This document shows, one piece after another, positions 1 to 12,717 of a DNA stretch of 64,000 nt; within the stretch, counting starts at the first letter, position 1; every line of letters begins with the position of its first letter. The position numbers and the translations under genes were made by a program. The stretch covers positions 217,458,448 through 217,522,447 of the forward strand of contig NC_084796.1 in NCBI RefSeq assembly GCF_963169125.1, written 5' to 3'. This DNA comes from Humulus lupulus (Eukaryota > Streptophyta > Magnoliopsida > Rosales > Cannabaceae). The notes beneath the pieces were generated by a model. The model had not been told where the DNA came from. It did no database searches and saw only the letters and a list, made by a program, of their open reading frames with translations.

Positions 1-1430
1 TGGACACTCGTAGCAACACTTGTAGATTTAATAAGCTTAACCTATAGTTTAAGAATATTAATTATAAACTAAGGTTTGATTAATATGACTGATTATGAAG
101 ATGATAATTATTATACTATAAGGTTTAGATAGACTCAATAAGATAATGACACTTGTCATGTGTATGTTTAATGAATAATTAAGTATTTTTTAGGATTAGT
201 TTATTAAGAGTAATATTTGAAAATCCTAGAGTCTACCAGCAGCTTTGAAATCGTTAAAGGACTTAGTCAAAGATGTTTACTCAATTCAAATTAGGCTGAA
301 AAAGTGTAATTACGTGTATAATATTTCAACGTATGCCGATATATCGCAGCTCTATGGGGCGATATATCGCCACACAGGGATATGAAAAACACGTAAATTT
401 GCACTACCACCTCGACAAGCCTCGGGAATATGAGCCCAGGCGATATATCGGCTCTAGGGCTGCATTTTCAAATGATTTTGAAACCGAGCTCATTTTAATC
501 CTTAACCTCTTGATAAGCCAGAATCTTTTTGACCGAGTCTTCAGCCTCTGTTGAACGATTATTCAAATGTTTTTCAATTAAAAAGACATTATTTTATTCA
601 CGCTAAATGAAGATTTTTTCATTCTTGAAATTTATAAATAGGACCTAGTACCCAGCCATTTCTTCATTCTTCAAGCTGAGTTCAGAGCCTACAAGCTGCT
701 AGGATTACTTTAGAGTGTTAAACACTTGGGTTGGGGTTATAAGTTTTATCATTATAAGCTTATCAAACACTTGGGAAGTAAGGTTTATAGTATATTTCGG
801 TTTCGAGGTGTAGTTCGGTCATAGAAGACATCAAGGTATTCCTAATTCTAGTTCCTTTCTGTATTGTTCTTAATAGTTTTTCTCTACTCAAATCCTAACT
901 CAGTATTCTTTATTCTTGATTAGGCATCTAAGATCTTGAACTTGAGGTTCTTGTTGGTAAGTATCTTTTCGATGGTGTAGTTCATTCTTTTCATCACTTT
1001 CTTTTAAAATACTCACCTCTCTATTAATGGTTTTTAGGAGTGTTCCAAAATCCCGACCTTACTCTCATCATCTCGGTATTTTGGTAAGGAAAATAGGGTA
1101 GTTATTATGTGATATGTGATATGTTTATGTAAGATGTTATGATTATGCTATAGTATGATTTTATGTGTATGATATATGTATGTTTGGGGCTTATAGTTGT
1201 TATATAGCAAACCCTACCACAATTATGTTTTGAGGATTATAGTTGCTATATAGCAAACCCCAATAGTTATATTTTGGGGCCTATTGTTGCTTAACTAGCA
1301 AACCTCATTATAGTTCGAGGCTTATATGTAGAGTCCAAGAACTTTACTTAGCTAGTTAGCTAGTAGTGGCAATAGTAATAGTTGTAGTATTTTTATGACT
1401 ATGGATTTTGGATCAGATCGGGATTTAGTT
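1..1430 (+). repeat. LTR fragment, copy A of a tandem duplication
   Basis: The first 1.43 kb is repeated from 1431 onward: the opening bases TGGACACTCGTAGCAACACT recur at 1431 with few changes, and the similarity runs through a TATA box and an untranslated leader-like stretch. The downstream part of copy B, containing the TTGCTGGGCATTAGGCTCA motif and the GGTCGTTACA end, is missing here. No ORF looks real. It is read as part of a plant gypsy LTR in + orientation whose left end lies outside the window. Confidence 0.7.
633..640 (+). promoter_or_regulatory. LTR TATA box, copy A
   Basis: TATAAATA followed by GGACCTAGTACCCAGCC. The same arrangement recurs in copy B at 2085, so it is likely the LTR promoter. 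The position of the transcription start is inferred only. Confidence 0.5.
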
Positions 1431-3235
1431 GGACACTCGTAGTAACACTTGTAGATTTTATAACTTTAACCTATAGTTTAAGAATATTAATTATAACCTA
1501 AGGTCTAATTAATATAACTGATTATGAAGGTGATATCTGGTATAATATAAGGTTTAGATAAACTCAATAAGGAAATGACACTTGTCATGTATCTGTTTAA
1601 TGAATAATTAAGTATTTTGAGGAATAAATTTATTAAGAGTAATATTTGAATATCCTAGGGTCTACCAGCAGCTTTGAAATCGTTAGAGGACTTAGTCAAG
1701 GCTGTTTACTCAATTCAAATTAGGCTGAAAAAGTGTAATTACGTGTATAATATTTCAGCATATGCCGATATATCGCAGCACTATGGGGCGATATATCGCC
1801 ATACGGGGATACGAAAAACACCTAACATTGCACGGCCACCTCGACAAGCCTCAAGCATATTAGCCTAGGCGATATATCGCCTACTAGGGGTGATATATTG
1901 GCTGTAGTGCCAGATTTTTGAACGTTTTTGAAACCGAGCTTAATTTATTCTTTAACCTCTTGAAAAGTCCAGAATCTTTTTTGACCGAGTCTTCAGCCTC
2001 TGCTGAACGATTATTCAAAGATCTTTCAATTAAAAATCCATTATTTTATTCAAGCTAAATAAAGATCTTTTCATTCTTGAACTCTATAAATAGGACCTAG
2101 TACCCAGCCATTATTCATTCATCAAGCTAAGTTCAGAGTCTGCAAGCTGCTAGGTTATTTTAGAGTGATAAAAACTTGGGTTGGGGATATAAGCTTTATC
2201 CTTATAAGCTTAATAAACACTCGGGAAGTAAGGTTCATAGTATATTTCAGTTCGAGGTGTAGTTCGGTTATAAAAGCATTTGAGGTATTCTTTATTCTAG
2301 TTCCTTTCTGTGTTATTCTTATAGTTTTTCTACTCAAAATCCTAACTCGTATTCTCTATTCTTGGTTAGGCATCTAAGATCTTGAACGTGAGATTCTTGG
2401 TAAGTATCTTTTCGATGGTATAGTTGGTTCATTTCATCTCTTTTCTTTAGTATACTCCCCTTTCTATTATGGCTTTTAGGAGTGTTCCAAAGTCCCGATT
2501 ATGTTATCATATCCCGGTATATTGGTAAGGAAAATAGGATAGGACTTTATATGTTATATGTTATCTTATGATATGTTCTGTTATAAAAATGTTATATTAT
2601 GTATGTTGGTAGACTTTGGCATATGACTTGTATAACTAACAAGCCCCAATAAATTTATGGGCATATGACTTGCTTAGCTAGCAAGCCCCATAAATCTAAT
2701 GGGCATATGACTTGATTAGTTAACAAGCCACAAGTAGTATGATGGCCATTTTAGTATTGTAGTAGTATATGACATATGTTTATGATATAGTATATGATAT
2801 AGCATATGTTATGATAGAATTTTGTGTATATGATTTATGTTGTTAGTTTTTCCTTGCTGGGCATTAGGCTCATTCCTTTATGTTTATATGTGCATGAAAA
2901 TAGCTATGGCGGCGGAAAGGTTCTTGGCAGCTTGGGGGTTGTGTATTGAGGCAGGATGGAATCGATGGACTGAGCATTCGATTAGAGGACGAAGTCTTTA
3001 AGTCTTTAAATCATATTTCTATGAATTTTTTCACACTTAGTTTTGTAATCAATTTATTTAGATCATGTTATGTTTTATTTTTAAAACAATGGGATCCCAT
3101 ATCCTAAACGCATTTTTATGTATTCAAACCTTTTCTTTATATAATAAAGTTATGATGTTTTCATATGTACGTTTTCTTATGATTAAGTATAGTAGTTATT
3201 AATGGTCCAAGGTCTAGAATAGTTGGGTCGTTACA
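1431..3235 (+). repeat. LTR, copy B, with intact 3' end
   Basis: This is the second, longer copy of the LTR. It continues past copy A into GCTGGGCATTAGGCTCATTCC and ends in GTTGGGTCGTTACA, a typical CA-terminated plant gypsy LTR end. Several short blocks of the type 'gcatatgacttg-ttagctagcaagcccc' repeat inside 2600-2730. No internal domain, primer-binding site or polypurine tract is visible next to it, so this is a rearranged LTR cluster and not a full element. Confidence 0.65.
2085..2092 (+). promoter_or_regulatory. LTR TATA box, copy B
   Basis: TATAAATA in the same context as the box at 633 (followed by GGACCTAGTACCCAGCC). The conservation between copies supports a promoter role. Confidence 0.5.
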
Positions 3236-3763
3236 TTGTAGTTGCTTAGTTAGCAAACCCCAAATAGTCACCATGTACATGGGTAAGAATTGTGATATAT
3301 GTGTTATAGTATATGATATATGTTCATAATGTGTATGATTATGTTCATGCTTGTAGTAGATTTTCCTTGCTGGGCATTAGGCTCATTCCTTTATGTTTTA
3401 TATGTGTAGGAAAATAGTTATGGCGGCGGAAAGGTTCTGGGCAGCTTGGGAATGTGTATTGAGGTGGAATGGAATCAGTGGACTGCGTGAACGATTCGAG
3501 GATGAAGTTGTTTCTAGTCATTTAAAATTATGTTTTACTTGTATTTTCCGCACTTAATTTTGTAACCAATTTATTTAAGTTATGTTCTATTTTATTTTTA
3601 AACAATGGGATCCCATATCCTAACTAAATTTTATGTATTTTAACCCTGGTTTTACAGTCTTTAATAAAGTTACGACTATTTTGTATGTAAGTTTTCTTAA
3701 GATTAGTATCTATGAATAGTAGTTATTAATGGTCCAAAGTCCAGAATAAGTTGGGTCGTTACA
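3236..3763 (+). repeat. Partial third LTR copy
   Basis: From about 3340 this repeats roughly 400 bp of the end of copy B: the TTCCTTGCTGGGCATTAGGC motif, GGCGGCGGAAAGG and the terminal GGGTCGTTACA are all present again. The first 100 bp resemble the 'tagttgcttagttagcaaacccc' blocks of copy A. The likely cause is tandem duplication or unequal recombination within the LTR. Confidence 0.65.
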
Positions 3764-3972
3764 AATGTTTATCTTATTGCATTGATTTTTTTAATTATTT
3801 TTTAGATTTTTTTTATAAGAAATTTGATTTAAATGTTGGCTACATACATTTATTTGCCTTCTATGTATCTCACCAATAATATATGTTCATCATGGTATGA
3901 TATATGCTAATTTTGAAAGTTTTTTTTCTATAAAATTAAATTTACATTCAACATCTAAATATATGTGGTTAA

Positions 3973-4197
3973 GTGTCATTCTACAGAGAAAGGAAGGGAA
4001 GGCTTGTCATTTTTTTTCGGTGGAAAGATGGTAAGATGTGCGAAAGAAGCAAGAGAATCATACCCGGTTTGATTAAAAAGCTACAAAAACAAGATAAAGA
4101 AAATGAGAAATTGAAGGCGAAATGTAGGAAAATGGAAATAGTGCTTCTGCTAGTGTTCTCCCTACATGTTTGCTTGTACTTTAGTTGTAAAAAATAA
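3973..4197 (+). pseudogene. GRF-type zinc-finger protein, C-terminal remnant
   Basis: An open frame of about 74 residues contains FFRWKDGKMCERSKRIIPGL, followed by a short coiled coil (KKLQKQDKENEKLKAK) and a hydrophobic tail (IVLLLVFSLHVCLYF). This order (FFRW.D end of a GRF zinc finger, a coiled coil, one membrane-like segment) is typical of the small plant GRF-type proteins found in large families. The cysteine-bearing N-terminal half is absent: the frame is closed by a stop just upstream, and LTR sequence ends at 3763. The piece is either a last exon or a truncated gene. No ATG is available; the frame begins at GTG, probably just after a splice acceptor. Confidence 0.5.
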
Positions 4198-5309
4198 GTA
4201 TTTTAACATGTTGTAAGCACTTACTTAAGGATCTACATCTATCAGTTTCTATTTTGTGTTTAAAGATTAACTAACTCCTTTAGTATTTATGTTTTGTCTG
4301 ACAAATAATCACACAAGCCACCCAGGTAGTGGCTGATTGAATTATGTTTGATGATTGTTATTGATCAATTTTAAACTTGTTTTAGTAGCTGAAGAAACTA
4401 AGTCTGAGTAAAAGAAATATAAATGACATCCTAGTTTAGGTAGAATTGTTAATTCTGTATCGAATATCATCAAAAAAATTAAAAATGATTTTGAAATAAA
4501 CCATAATTACTCTAATTCAAAAGTTAATTACAAAAAAAAAAAAAATTAAAGGTCATTATGTTTAGTACTTTTGGACCAATAACTAACAAAGTTGTAACTA
4601 ACAAATGTTCATACTAGAATTAGTCCCAGACTATCATCAACTAAATGTTTAAAACATTTCAAGAGACCAAAATATAAAATATGAGGTCATAGATTCACTA
4701 ATACATCGTGAAAGCTTTATATTCAAAATGATACACAAAGTTTAGTAGGGTAATAAAAATACACAAAGTGAAACCCAAAGTTGACATTTTAAGATAGTAG
4801 AGAAGGGTGGATTTTCTAAGCCTCTAATCGCTAGAACAACCTACGACCATTCCACATAGGCTTTTCATTAGAACTTTCTAGCAATATAACCATTATTCTA
4901 ACAAATGTTCATACCAGAACTAGTCCCAAAGCAGTGATTCCCAAATGATAAAACTTGCAAAAAAAATATGCATAATTTAGTGGCCATGAAAACATACATT
5001 ATACCCAAAAAAATGCATAAAGTAGTTCCCATCATTCATCTTCCATGTTTAGGCACTGGAAGGCACCTTGGGTGCGTCTGTCCAGACAATTGGGAATCAA
5101 ATTTTTTGCCTTCTCCTTCTTTATGGAGAACCTCTCGTCAACAGGGGATTTGGTGGGACTTTTAACAAATGCAAGAGTCTTAGATTTCGCAGTTGTACCT
5201 ATTAAATTAGTAAACCCAACATACATTATTGGCTAGTTGAGAACAAATATAAACTTCTTATGTACAATTGCAATTTAATAGTTTTACCTATTAAATGTGT
5301 TCTGGTATA
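4198..5309. other. Intergenic, with one possible minus-strand exon
   Basis: Mostly A+T-rich DNA between two convergent gene remnants. A short phrase, 'gttcata-agaa-tagtccca', occurs at about 4605 and 4908. On the minus strand, 5032-5200 can be read as a basic peptide ending LNMEDE, preceded by an acceptor-like TTTAATAG. It could be an alternative last exon of the Ulp1-type gene, but nothing identifies it. Confidence 0.35.
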
Positions 5310-8023
5310 CTACAAGTAAAATTCCTCAGCTTTTTCCTTCACTATCTGACTTAATCCATTGCTATTGTCCCGAAGAATCTCTAATGCCAATTCCATCCTG
5401 GTAGTGTGACTATGGACCTATTGTCCAAAAGCAATGTCAGAAAAATTAAAAAACTCATTAGCTAAATGCATCTATGATACCAAGTAAGAGCCATAATCAA
5501 CCATGTTTAGTTAAGTTTGTAGGGTGTTACCTGCCCCATGCGTTCCTTAGTTTTGTAGCTAAGATGTTGCATATGCTTCATCACATAAACCCCACAATCA
5601 GTAACATTATCTTGAGTTTGAGCATCCTTTGAACTTTCAATTTTAAAGTCACTGAACATGAAATTTTCCCCAAAAGTAATCTTTGCAGACAGCTGAAGAA
5701 TGTCATCAGGGCTGGCAAGCTGTATTACAATGACGCATTAAAAATGTTAAATGAAACAACATTGAGGGTCAATTGATAAGTTTAAATTACAATTATGTTT
5801 AAGCAAAACTAACCATTTCTCTAGTAAGCGAAGTGATATCTCTCCAACGCAAGGCAAATGACATGGAGTCCCAAATTCGGACGATCTCACCTTTGACAAA
5901 AACATCACCTAGGATCCAATAGCCAGCAGTCTTGAATTGAAACAACATTGGGGTAATTATCTAGAAATAAATGCAATTAGAAACTAAAAATGGTGCCAAA
6001 CCCAAACACATAACAAAACCTTATTCAAAATACCAAAATTATGAGAATAATAAGAATAAAAAATTGAGACTTACATGTTCACATCGATTTAAATCGCCAG
6101 AGTAGTGGTTGCCCACTGCTGATTTTTGCAACCTCCCTCAACTCTAGCTTTCCATAAGCTTTTTTCTAGAAAAATTCAAAAAAAAAAAAAAACACATAAT
6201 CATTTAGACATGGTAGAAGCACAAATTTGAATTTAGTCATGAAATAAGTAAATAACACTATTACTAACTGATACGGAACTGTGCATAAACCAGTATGTTC
6301 CCTCACCGGACTTTTCTATTTCGCTCAACAATTGAGCATAACATGTGATAACCTAACATGTGATAATCAATATATTGCAATGCAAGATCAGAACAAAGAA
6401 AGTTTATTGGTTCCATAATTGTTAAAAAAAAATCATCAAAATAAACACACTGCAACATTTAACAAAAAAAGAAAAAGGCATGCTCATTAATTTAGTAACT
6501 AAAATTTCACAGGATAATACCATATTTTAGTCTCACACATTGGCAGCCCATATAGTAAGAATTTATCTTAAAATAAAAAAATATATAGCTTTTCTTTTAT
6601 TCTGACAGAAAAACTGTAATAAAAAAAATGACAGTTAGACTCTGCTGGAAATGAAAAGATGAAGGAATATATAGGTGAATACCTTTCCATCGACCTCGAT
6701 ATCAGGCTTCAACAACTGCATGTTACCTCTTGTAAGCTTGACACCTCCACTAGAGTACAAAACTTCTATGCTCATTACAAAAGAAAGAACAATCTGGTCA
6801 GTTAGTGGTTTGTTTTACGATTTAAATTTGCAATGTTAAATCTGAGGTTCCATTGTACCTCTTCTGAAGGTTGTCGGTGAATATATACCGAATTATCTTG
6901 AAATCATCTTCAGTGATAGCTTGAGTAAGTTCGAATGAATCCACGACTAGTCCCTTAGAAGAAATGAATTTCTTCCAAGCCTTCTCTTCATTAGGCAGGG
7001 GATTAGACTTTGGTAAAACAAATACATCATCTTCTGCTTTCGCATCATCACCACCCTCACTCCATTTGGCAGTTAACAACTTACTCCACAACACTAGGGC
7101 CCTCGCATCATTACCCATTTATTCCTTGTGCAATCCATCGACTTCCATGTCATTACCAGCCGGTGTTGAAGTTTCATATGCAAGTGCAATGTTGGAATAA
7201 CTCATGTGTTGGGTATGCTTAGGAGTTTGGAAAGTTGGCTTAGATTTCTCAACTGTAGAAGGTTTGGAGTCCCCAACCTTCCGAAGGTCCTCAAAAATGG
7301 ATCTCTTCATCACTGAAAAATCTATCTCAATTACTTTGGGATATTTGGTGGGCATTGAATCAACAGTTGTGGACAACTTGTTTAAGTCTCAGGCATGCTT
7401 ATCAACCTTGTTGTTGATACTCTTCTCAAATTTGTCCATGCGCTCCATCATCATAAGCATCATCATCGCAGGTTCCAACTTGTTGGAAGTGGTCCTGTCT
7501 ATGTTGGGATTTGGGCTAGTCAGGGTAGTTGAGGCAGTTGGACCAGCCTCAACCCGAGGGCCACTACCACCTCGTTTAGCTTTGTGAACACTTGGTGTTG
7601 GAAGTAGTTTAACCTGCATTAGAAGATTATACAAGATTAGGCAAAATTAAAAATAAAATTCTAAGTCATTGGCAAAAATTTGTATGTACAAAACACTCAC
7701 ATCAGGATTTGCAAAACCTCCTTTGCGTTTGAGATATTGATGAAACCTGTGGAAATGTTGCTTAGTCCGAAAGGAAATTGGGGGTACTCCCCTGTCAACT
7801 TGACCACGTGGCCAGATCACTCTATCATAGTACAATTAATGTATATGAACAATAAATAAAATGTTAAAAAATAAAGGTTTAAAATATATAAAGCTTCATT
7901 ATATAATGATAGTAATTTAATTACTTGCATAAAGATCGAACATCTAGGCATATAATGTATCTTACCGCGCTTGTATCACTGGATACTGTGAGCCAAGTAT
8001 TCTAGTGAGTGTGTAGCCCAATC
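5310..8023 (-). pseudogene. Ulp1-type SUMO protease (C48 family) pseudogene, multi-exon
   Basis: Exons read on the minus strand, from the 5' end: 8023-7966, about 7829-7701, 7613-6859, 6770-6683, 6352-6275, a short one ending at 6075, 5960-5814, 5719-5531 and 5417-5310 (stop TAG). Most are bounded by GT and AG. The C-terminal half is recognisable as a Ulp1 catalytic domain: LTRGNMQLLKPDIEVDGK, then VITCYAQLLSEIEKSGEG, then GYWILGDVFVKGEIVRIWDS, then DNVTDCGVYVMKHM with the catalytic Cys. Members of this family cut SUMO from proteins, and many plant copies travel inside Mutator-like elements. Decay is clear: two in-frame stops in the large exon (7389-7391 and 7119-7121), stops in the short exon near 6150 unless its acceptor lies further downstream, and Tyr in place of the usual catalytic His in the 'HW' motif. 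Upstream exons are not identified. Confidence 0.72.
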
Positions 8024-10074
8024 CTGCAATATGGATAAGTAAGTGTTCCTAATTCGGTATGGGGCAGTATTGTGTCCTACATCTGGAGACATTCAAGGCA
8101 TATTAAACATAAGCACATTGAAGGCTACTTAAAAGATAGGCAACATATAAAAATGAGGACATATTGCAAATAGTGGCATCAACAAAGACAGAAACCATAA
8201 CAAATTTTACATGCAAGAATATGCAAGTTGTATTTAATGCTTTTCATTTCTAATTTTAGGAAAACGACACATAAATAGAGCATTTTTAAATAACATGTAC
8301 ATGTGCATTCATACACATCATATTCCTAAAACTTGTACATCATATTCCATGAAATTAATATATCTATATATAGCTATTAATTTAATGTCTCTCAACATCA
8401 TCAAAATTTGTTATATATATATGGCCTTTTATTTTAATTTATTACTTGCTAAATGTTCATGCATTAAGTTACATGAAGTATTATCTAACATATAGAAAAA
8501 GACATGATAAATTCCTATAGTGAATATAAATATTGAACTGATCATCGCAATCAAGAATTGTTTTCCAAAAAAAATAAGCTATTTATATAATTAAATCAGC
8601 AAAGACTATAGTTGTTTCTCATACAAATTGTAGCCACTTCTATTAAAATTTTCATTGCTCAAATGTGTAGTGTTCAAACATTGTTATATGCATAGTGAAA
8701 GACAACAATTTGCAATTCCCATGTATTTTTGGGATTCGCATGCATTTTGCTATTCATATATTATCATTAAAAAAAAAAGCAACCTAGTCTTTGACTATAT
8801 ATAAGCTAATTAGCCTCAAGGAACATTATTAAGATACTTTATCAACTATGGGTGTAGTTTTCATTCAAGCCACACAAAATCAAATCTTGACATAATCAAA
8901 TACCAGAGAGAAAAGATGATATTGATCAAAGAGGGTATTTAAATAAATATGTATACTATAAATATGGAAGATCATGACATTGGCATACACCCATTATTGT
9001 AAAATGCAGTACTGAAAAGTTCCCAAATATTTTTTTGTTACTAACTGATTAAGCATTATATGTACAATATAAGACTAAACTTGTGAATGTCCCCAATAGT
9101 GTTAATAGTGTCAATATTTGCTCAAGTTGTGAATATGTCATTACTAGTTTATTGTGTTTAATTAACTCAATATGTACTCAAATGTGAAATTTCATCAACA
9201 TTTGCACACAATTTTGAAGCAAAGAATTGAAAAAAAGGCCCTGCTAGTCATACAAATCAATAGTATAGATGAGCATTTTGATATAATAAGCACACCAAGC
9301 AAGCCAACAAATAAATAATCAATCCATTAACAATTTCAAAAGAATATAATATATGCATTTTGATGAATCAGAAAATGTATTTTCTTTGTCTAATTGCATA
9401 ATTTTATTTGAAGTATTATTTTAGTATTCTAGTGTGTTGGTTGACATAAACAAATGGTAAGCAATGCACCAGTTCAAGAAAGAAAAGGCAAATACAAATA
9501 CCTCAAAGTAGTGAAGAAAAAATCACCATCTGAATAACAACTAACAACCTCCCTACAAAATATATAATTAGAAAAGTGGTAATAGGGCTTTAATTACCAA
9601 AGTGTAAAATATATAACAACATTCTAAATACCACTTTTCAACAGGGCTTTAATTAACTCAATATGTACTCAAATGAGAAATTTCAGCAACATTTGCACAC
9701 CATTTTGAAGCAAAGAAGTGAAAAAATAAGCTTTGCTTCTCATACAAACCAATAGTACAGAATTTCATTATGCTTGTGATTCAACATGCTATGCAAATAT
9801 GGATTGCAAATAATGGCATCAACCAAGACACAAAACATAACAAATGTTACATATTTACAATGAAAAAAATTAGATAAAAAACTACCTTAACACAAACGAC
9901 AAGTGTTATAATTGCCTATGAAATCTCCGAAAACCCTCCCTGCAACACTCAAATAAACATGATTCACATAGCGAGTATCATTTTGGTTAAAAAATAAAGT
10001 ATTTTTGTATAACCAAAAATCAACAATGAACCAAAAATAAATAGGAAAACTTAAGCTTCTGGAATCAACTAAAT
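8024..10074. other. A+T-rich intergenic or intronic DNA with diverged short repeats
   Basis: No convincing gene. A block of about 110 bp at 9170-9280 ('tcaacatttgcacac-attttgaagcaaag') recurs with changes at 9655-9760, and the phrase 'atggcatcaac-aagaca' appears at about 8174 and 9814. On the minus strand, 9940-9887 could be an exon (acceptor TTGCAG, then REG- or GRV-reading frame), but no family is recognised. Confidence 0.4.
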
Positions 10075-10079
10075 TATAT

Positions 10080-10659
10080 TGTTTACCCAAAAATGATTCA
10101 CCTGGTGACGTTGCAAGATTAGTATGCACGTGGGATTCGCGTGACAAGTTAAGTAGTTACATTCTGGTCGACCATCGAACAGAAGATAATTCACTCGACA
10201 AAAGGCATATTTCATGGGCGACCAGGCTGGTCGCGGTATATCAGATACTTTCTATTAATATGTGATCTTGCATTTATGTAATAATTGTAATTTCTATTAT
10301 TATTTGATATACACTTGTATTAAATGTAATCAAGGCCCATCAGCCCATAAGGAGATCGTTGAGCCTATAAATAAGACTCAAAGGGTTCATGAGGAGGATC
10401 TTAGGGGATCTTAAGAGAAAATAATTATTTTTACGCAATACCTTGTATCTTTTGTTGAGCTTGTGAAACTCAGTAAACCGTAGTTTACTGATCGCAGGTT
10501 TTCATTACATTAATAAGAACACTAAGTGGACGTAGGTCATTACCATCTCTAGGGCCGAACAACTATAAATCTTTGTGTCATTTATCTTTTTGTCTTGAAT
10601 TCATCTTATTTCTGTTGTTTTACTTGACTCCTTGTCGTTGACCAAATCAAGGGTCAACA
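10080..10659 (+). repeat. 5' LTR of Tat-1
   Basis: 580 bp, starting TGTTTACCCAAAAATG and ending AAGGGTCAACA. It matches 23461-24042 along its whole length. It contains a TATA box at 10366, and the primer-binding site follows three bases after the end. Confidence 0.93.
10366..10373 (+). promoter_or_regulatory. TATA box of Tat-1 5' LTR
   Basis: TATAAATA in the context GAGCCTATAAATAAGACTC, conserved in the 3' LTR. It would drive the genomic RNA. Confidence 0.6.
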
Positions 10660-10662
10660 TTT

Positions 10663-10680
10663 TGGTGCTTTCATTGAGAG
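10663..10680 (+). promoter_or_regulatory. Primer-binding site of Tat-1
   Basis: TGGTGCTTTCATTGAGAG lies three bases after the LTR. It begins TGG, as expected for pairing with a tRNA 3' CCA end, and is identical in sequence to the site of Tat-2 (53233-53250). The tRNA species was not identified. Confidence 0.75.
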
Positions 10681-10708
10681 CTGAACTCAAGACTTCCAAG
10701 AAGATCAA

Positions 10709-12572
10709 ATGGTGAAAACAACTAGGAAAACTGGGCAAACCTCTAGTATTGCGCCATCCCAACCTCCTTCGCAAAATGTTGCTGAGGATGAGCCATAAGT
10801 GGAATTGGAAGAGGAGGAGATGGATGCTGAAACTTTGAGAATGACTTTGATTATGTTGCAAGAAGAATTAGCCAATTTGAGGGCTAATCAAGAGAATGTG
10901 GCTGAAACAATGGTATTGCAGCAGAGGGAGATTGATAGGTAGTGCCAAGAGCTAAATGAGCGACAGGCCGACATGGACTACCGACAGAGGGATGCCACTG
11001 CCGTCCTGCAGGCATCCATTCAGTTGGCTCGAGGACAGCCTGCACCTGCCTCCCAACCAGATCAACCACCTAGTACTCACCCACAGCAAAATCCACAATC
11101 AGATCATCCCCAACTTTACCACAATCCGCCACAACTGGCAAACCCTCAGAGGCCAGAATAACCCCTACTGCTCAACAAGAGAGGTCGTTCCAGGATCCTG
11201 AGCAGCAGCCACCCTATCGTGCTGGTCAAGATAATCCCCAGCAGCAAAGGCAGAATAGGGCTAGGCAGCGTCCTAAAAGCCCTAGACGCCAGACGGCTAA
11301 GGAACAAAATCCTCCGAGCAAAGGACATCGTTCTTCTGCGAGTAGAAGGCAGATGGAATCAGGCTCTTCGGTCAGGGGTCCCCCATGACATAATAATGCC
11401 CGGGGACCTACCGACCAACGCAGGCCTCCACCTACCTATCGGGACATTCCAGCAAGGAGAGGGGAAATAGTGCGAACAGCTGGTTGCACCGTCATTGGTC
11501 ACAATTTAGAGATGGCCATGATTATAATGAGGTGGATTCTAGCAGGAGGAATGATGGTCGGCGGCAAGTAGAGAGTGGTGAAGAGCAGAACCCTCCACCA
11601 AGGGAGAACTAACCAATAAGCCAAAATGATGGGGGGCAACCTAAACAGCCCAACGTTTTTTATCGACAGGGCGCGAGCGAGCAAAGTCGTAGGGAGGAAG
11701 ATCTGAGGGACATCCTCAATAATAGAAGGGAAAGACACGACGAGTATTTCCCCCCAGCGTCGGTCACTCTAACAGTACCAGATGTTGTACAGCCCCAGCT
11801 CGATGCTTTAAATCAGGTCGTCTAGCAACTAGTTGGGAACCGGACTTCTCATATAGAGTTTGATCGAAGAAAGGGCACTCCATTTGTGCAAAGAATCGCG
11901 ATGGCAGAGACTCCAAGCAAATTTAAAATGTCATGCTTGCCCAACTTCACTGGATTAGAAGATCATGTATCTCACGTTAACAAATTTGAGATACAGATGG
12001 ACATCCAAAAGGTGTTGGACGATGCTCAGTGCAAAAATTTTCAGGCAACTTTATCCAAAACTGCTCAAGAGTAGTTTTTCAAATTCCCTTCGGCCAGTAT
12101 AGTTTCTTGGGAAATGTTCGTAAAGGAGTTTTATGGACAATTCTATGTTGTTCGAGTACATCCAACCGAGGCCAATCAGCTGGTTGAAATAAGCCAAAAG
12201 GAAGGAGAAACCCTGAAGGGGTATGTCCAACGATTCATGCGGGTAGCTGCTGGGGCCAAGACAGTTGGAGATAAAGGAAAGATGATGGCTCTTACTGCTG
12301 GGGTACGATGCCACTCATCTATTTGGAACAATTTGCGGAAGAATGGAGTCAAGAGTACTCAGGAATTTCTGGATCGAGCAGACAGGTACATCAAGCTCGA
12401 GGAGGCCATTGCCAATGAAGGGAAGTCTCCCACAGACGACCAGGGCCCAAAAGAATCTCTCGCCAAAGCCACCAATGAGTCTGGGAAGACCAATGGCAAC
12501 GACAAAAATAATGGGAAGAATGGGGGAAAAGGGCGAACCACGAGTCGACAACGTGCGATAACAAGCGCCTGA
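10709..12572 (+). pseudogene. gag: Tat-1 gag (capsid-like) gene, broken
   Basis: Gag packages the element RNA in cytoplasmic particles. The first ATG after the primer-binding site is at 10709 (MVKTTRKTGQ). An acidic and coiled-coil-like N-terminal part (LEEEEMD ... LQEELANLRANQEN) and a Pro/Gln-rich linker follow, with stops near 10798 and 10940 and frame changes after 11160. The retrotransposon gag core lies at 11886-12572: MSCLPNFTGLEDHVSHVNKF, then MFVKEFYGQFY, then TLKGYVQRFMR. It is interrupted by TAG at 12072, where the family normally has Trp before FFKFP. A Lys/Gly/Asn-rich basic tail follows. Confidence 0.85.
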
Positions 12573-12717
12573 AACAAAATAGATATGAGCCAAGGTTCAC
12601 CAATTATACAGCCCTAGTCGATAGCTGAGCGAAGATGTACCAGGCCACTCACACTACTGTTCCCTTCAGGCGACCATCCCCAATCAGGAAACATATCCAA
12701 GAGAGATACTACTAAGT

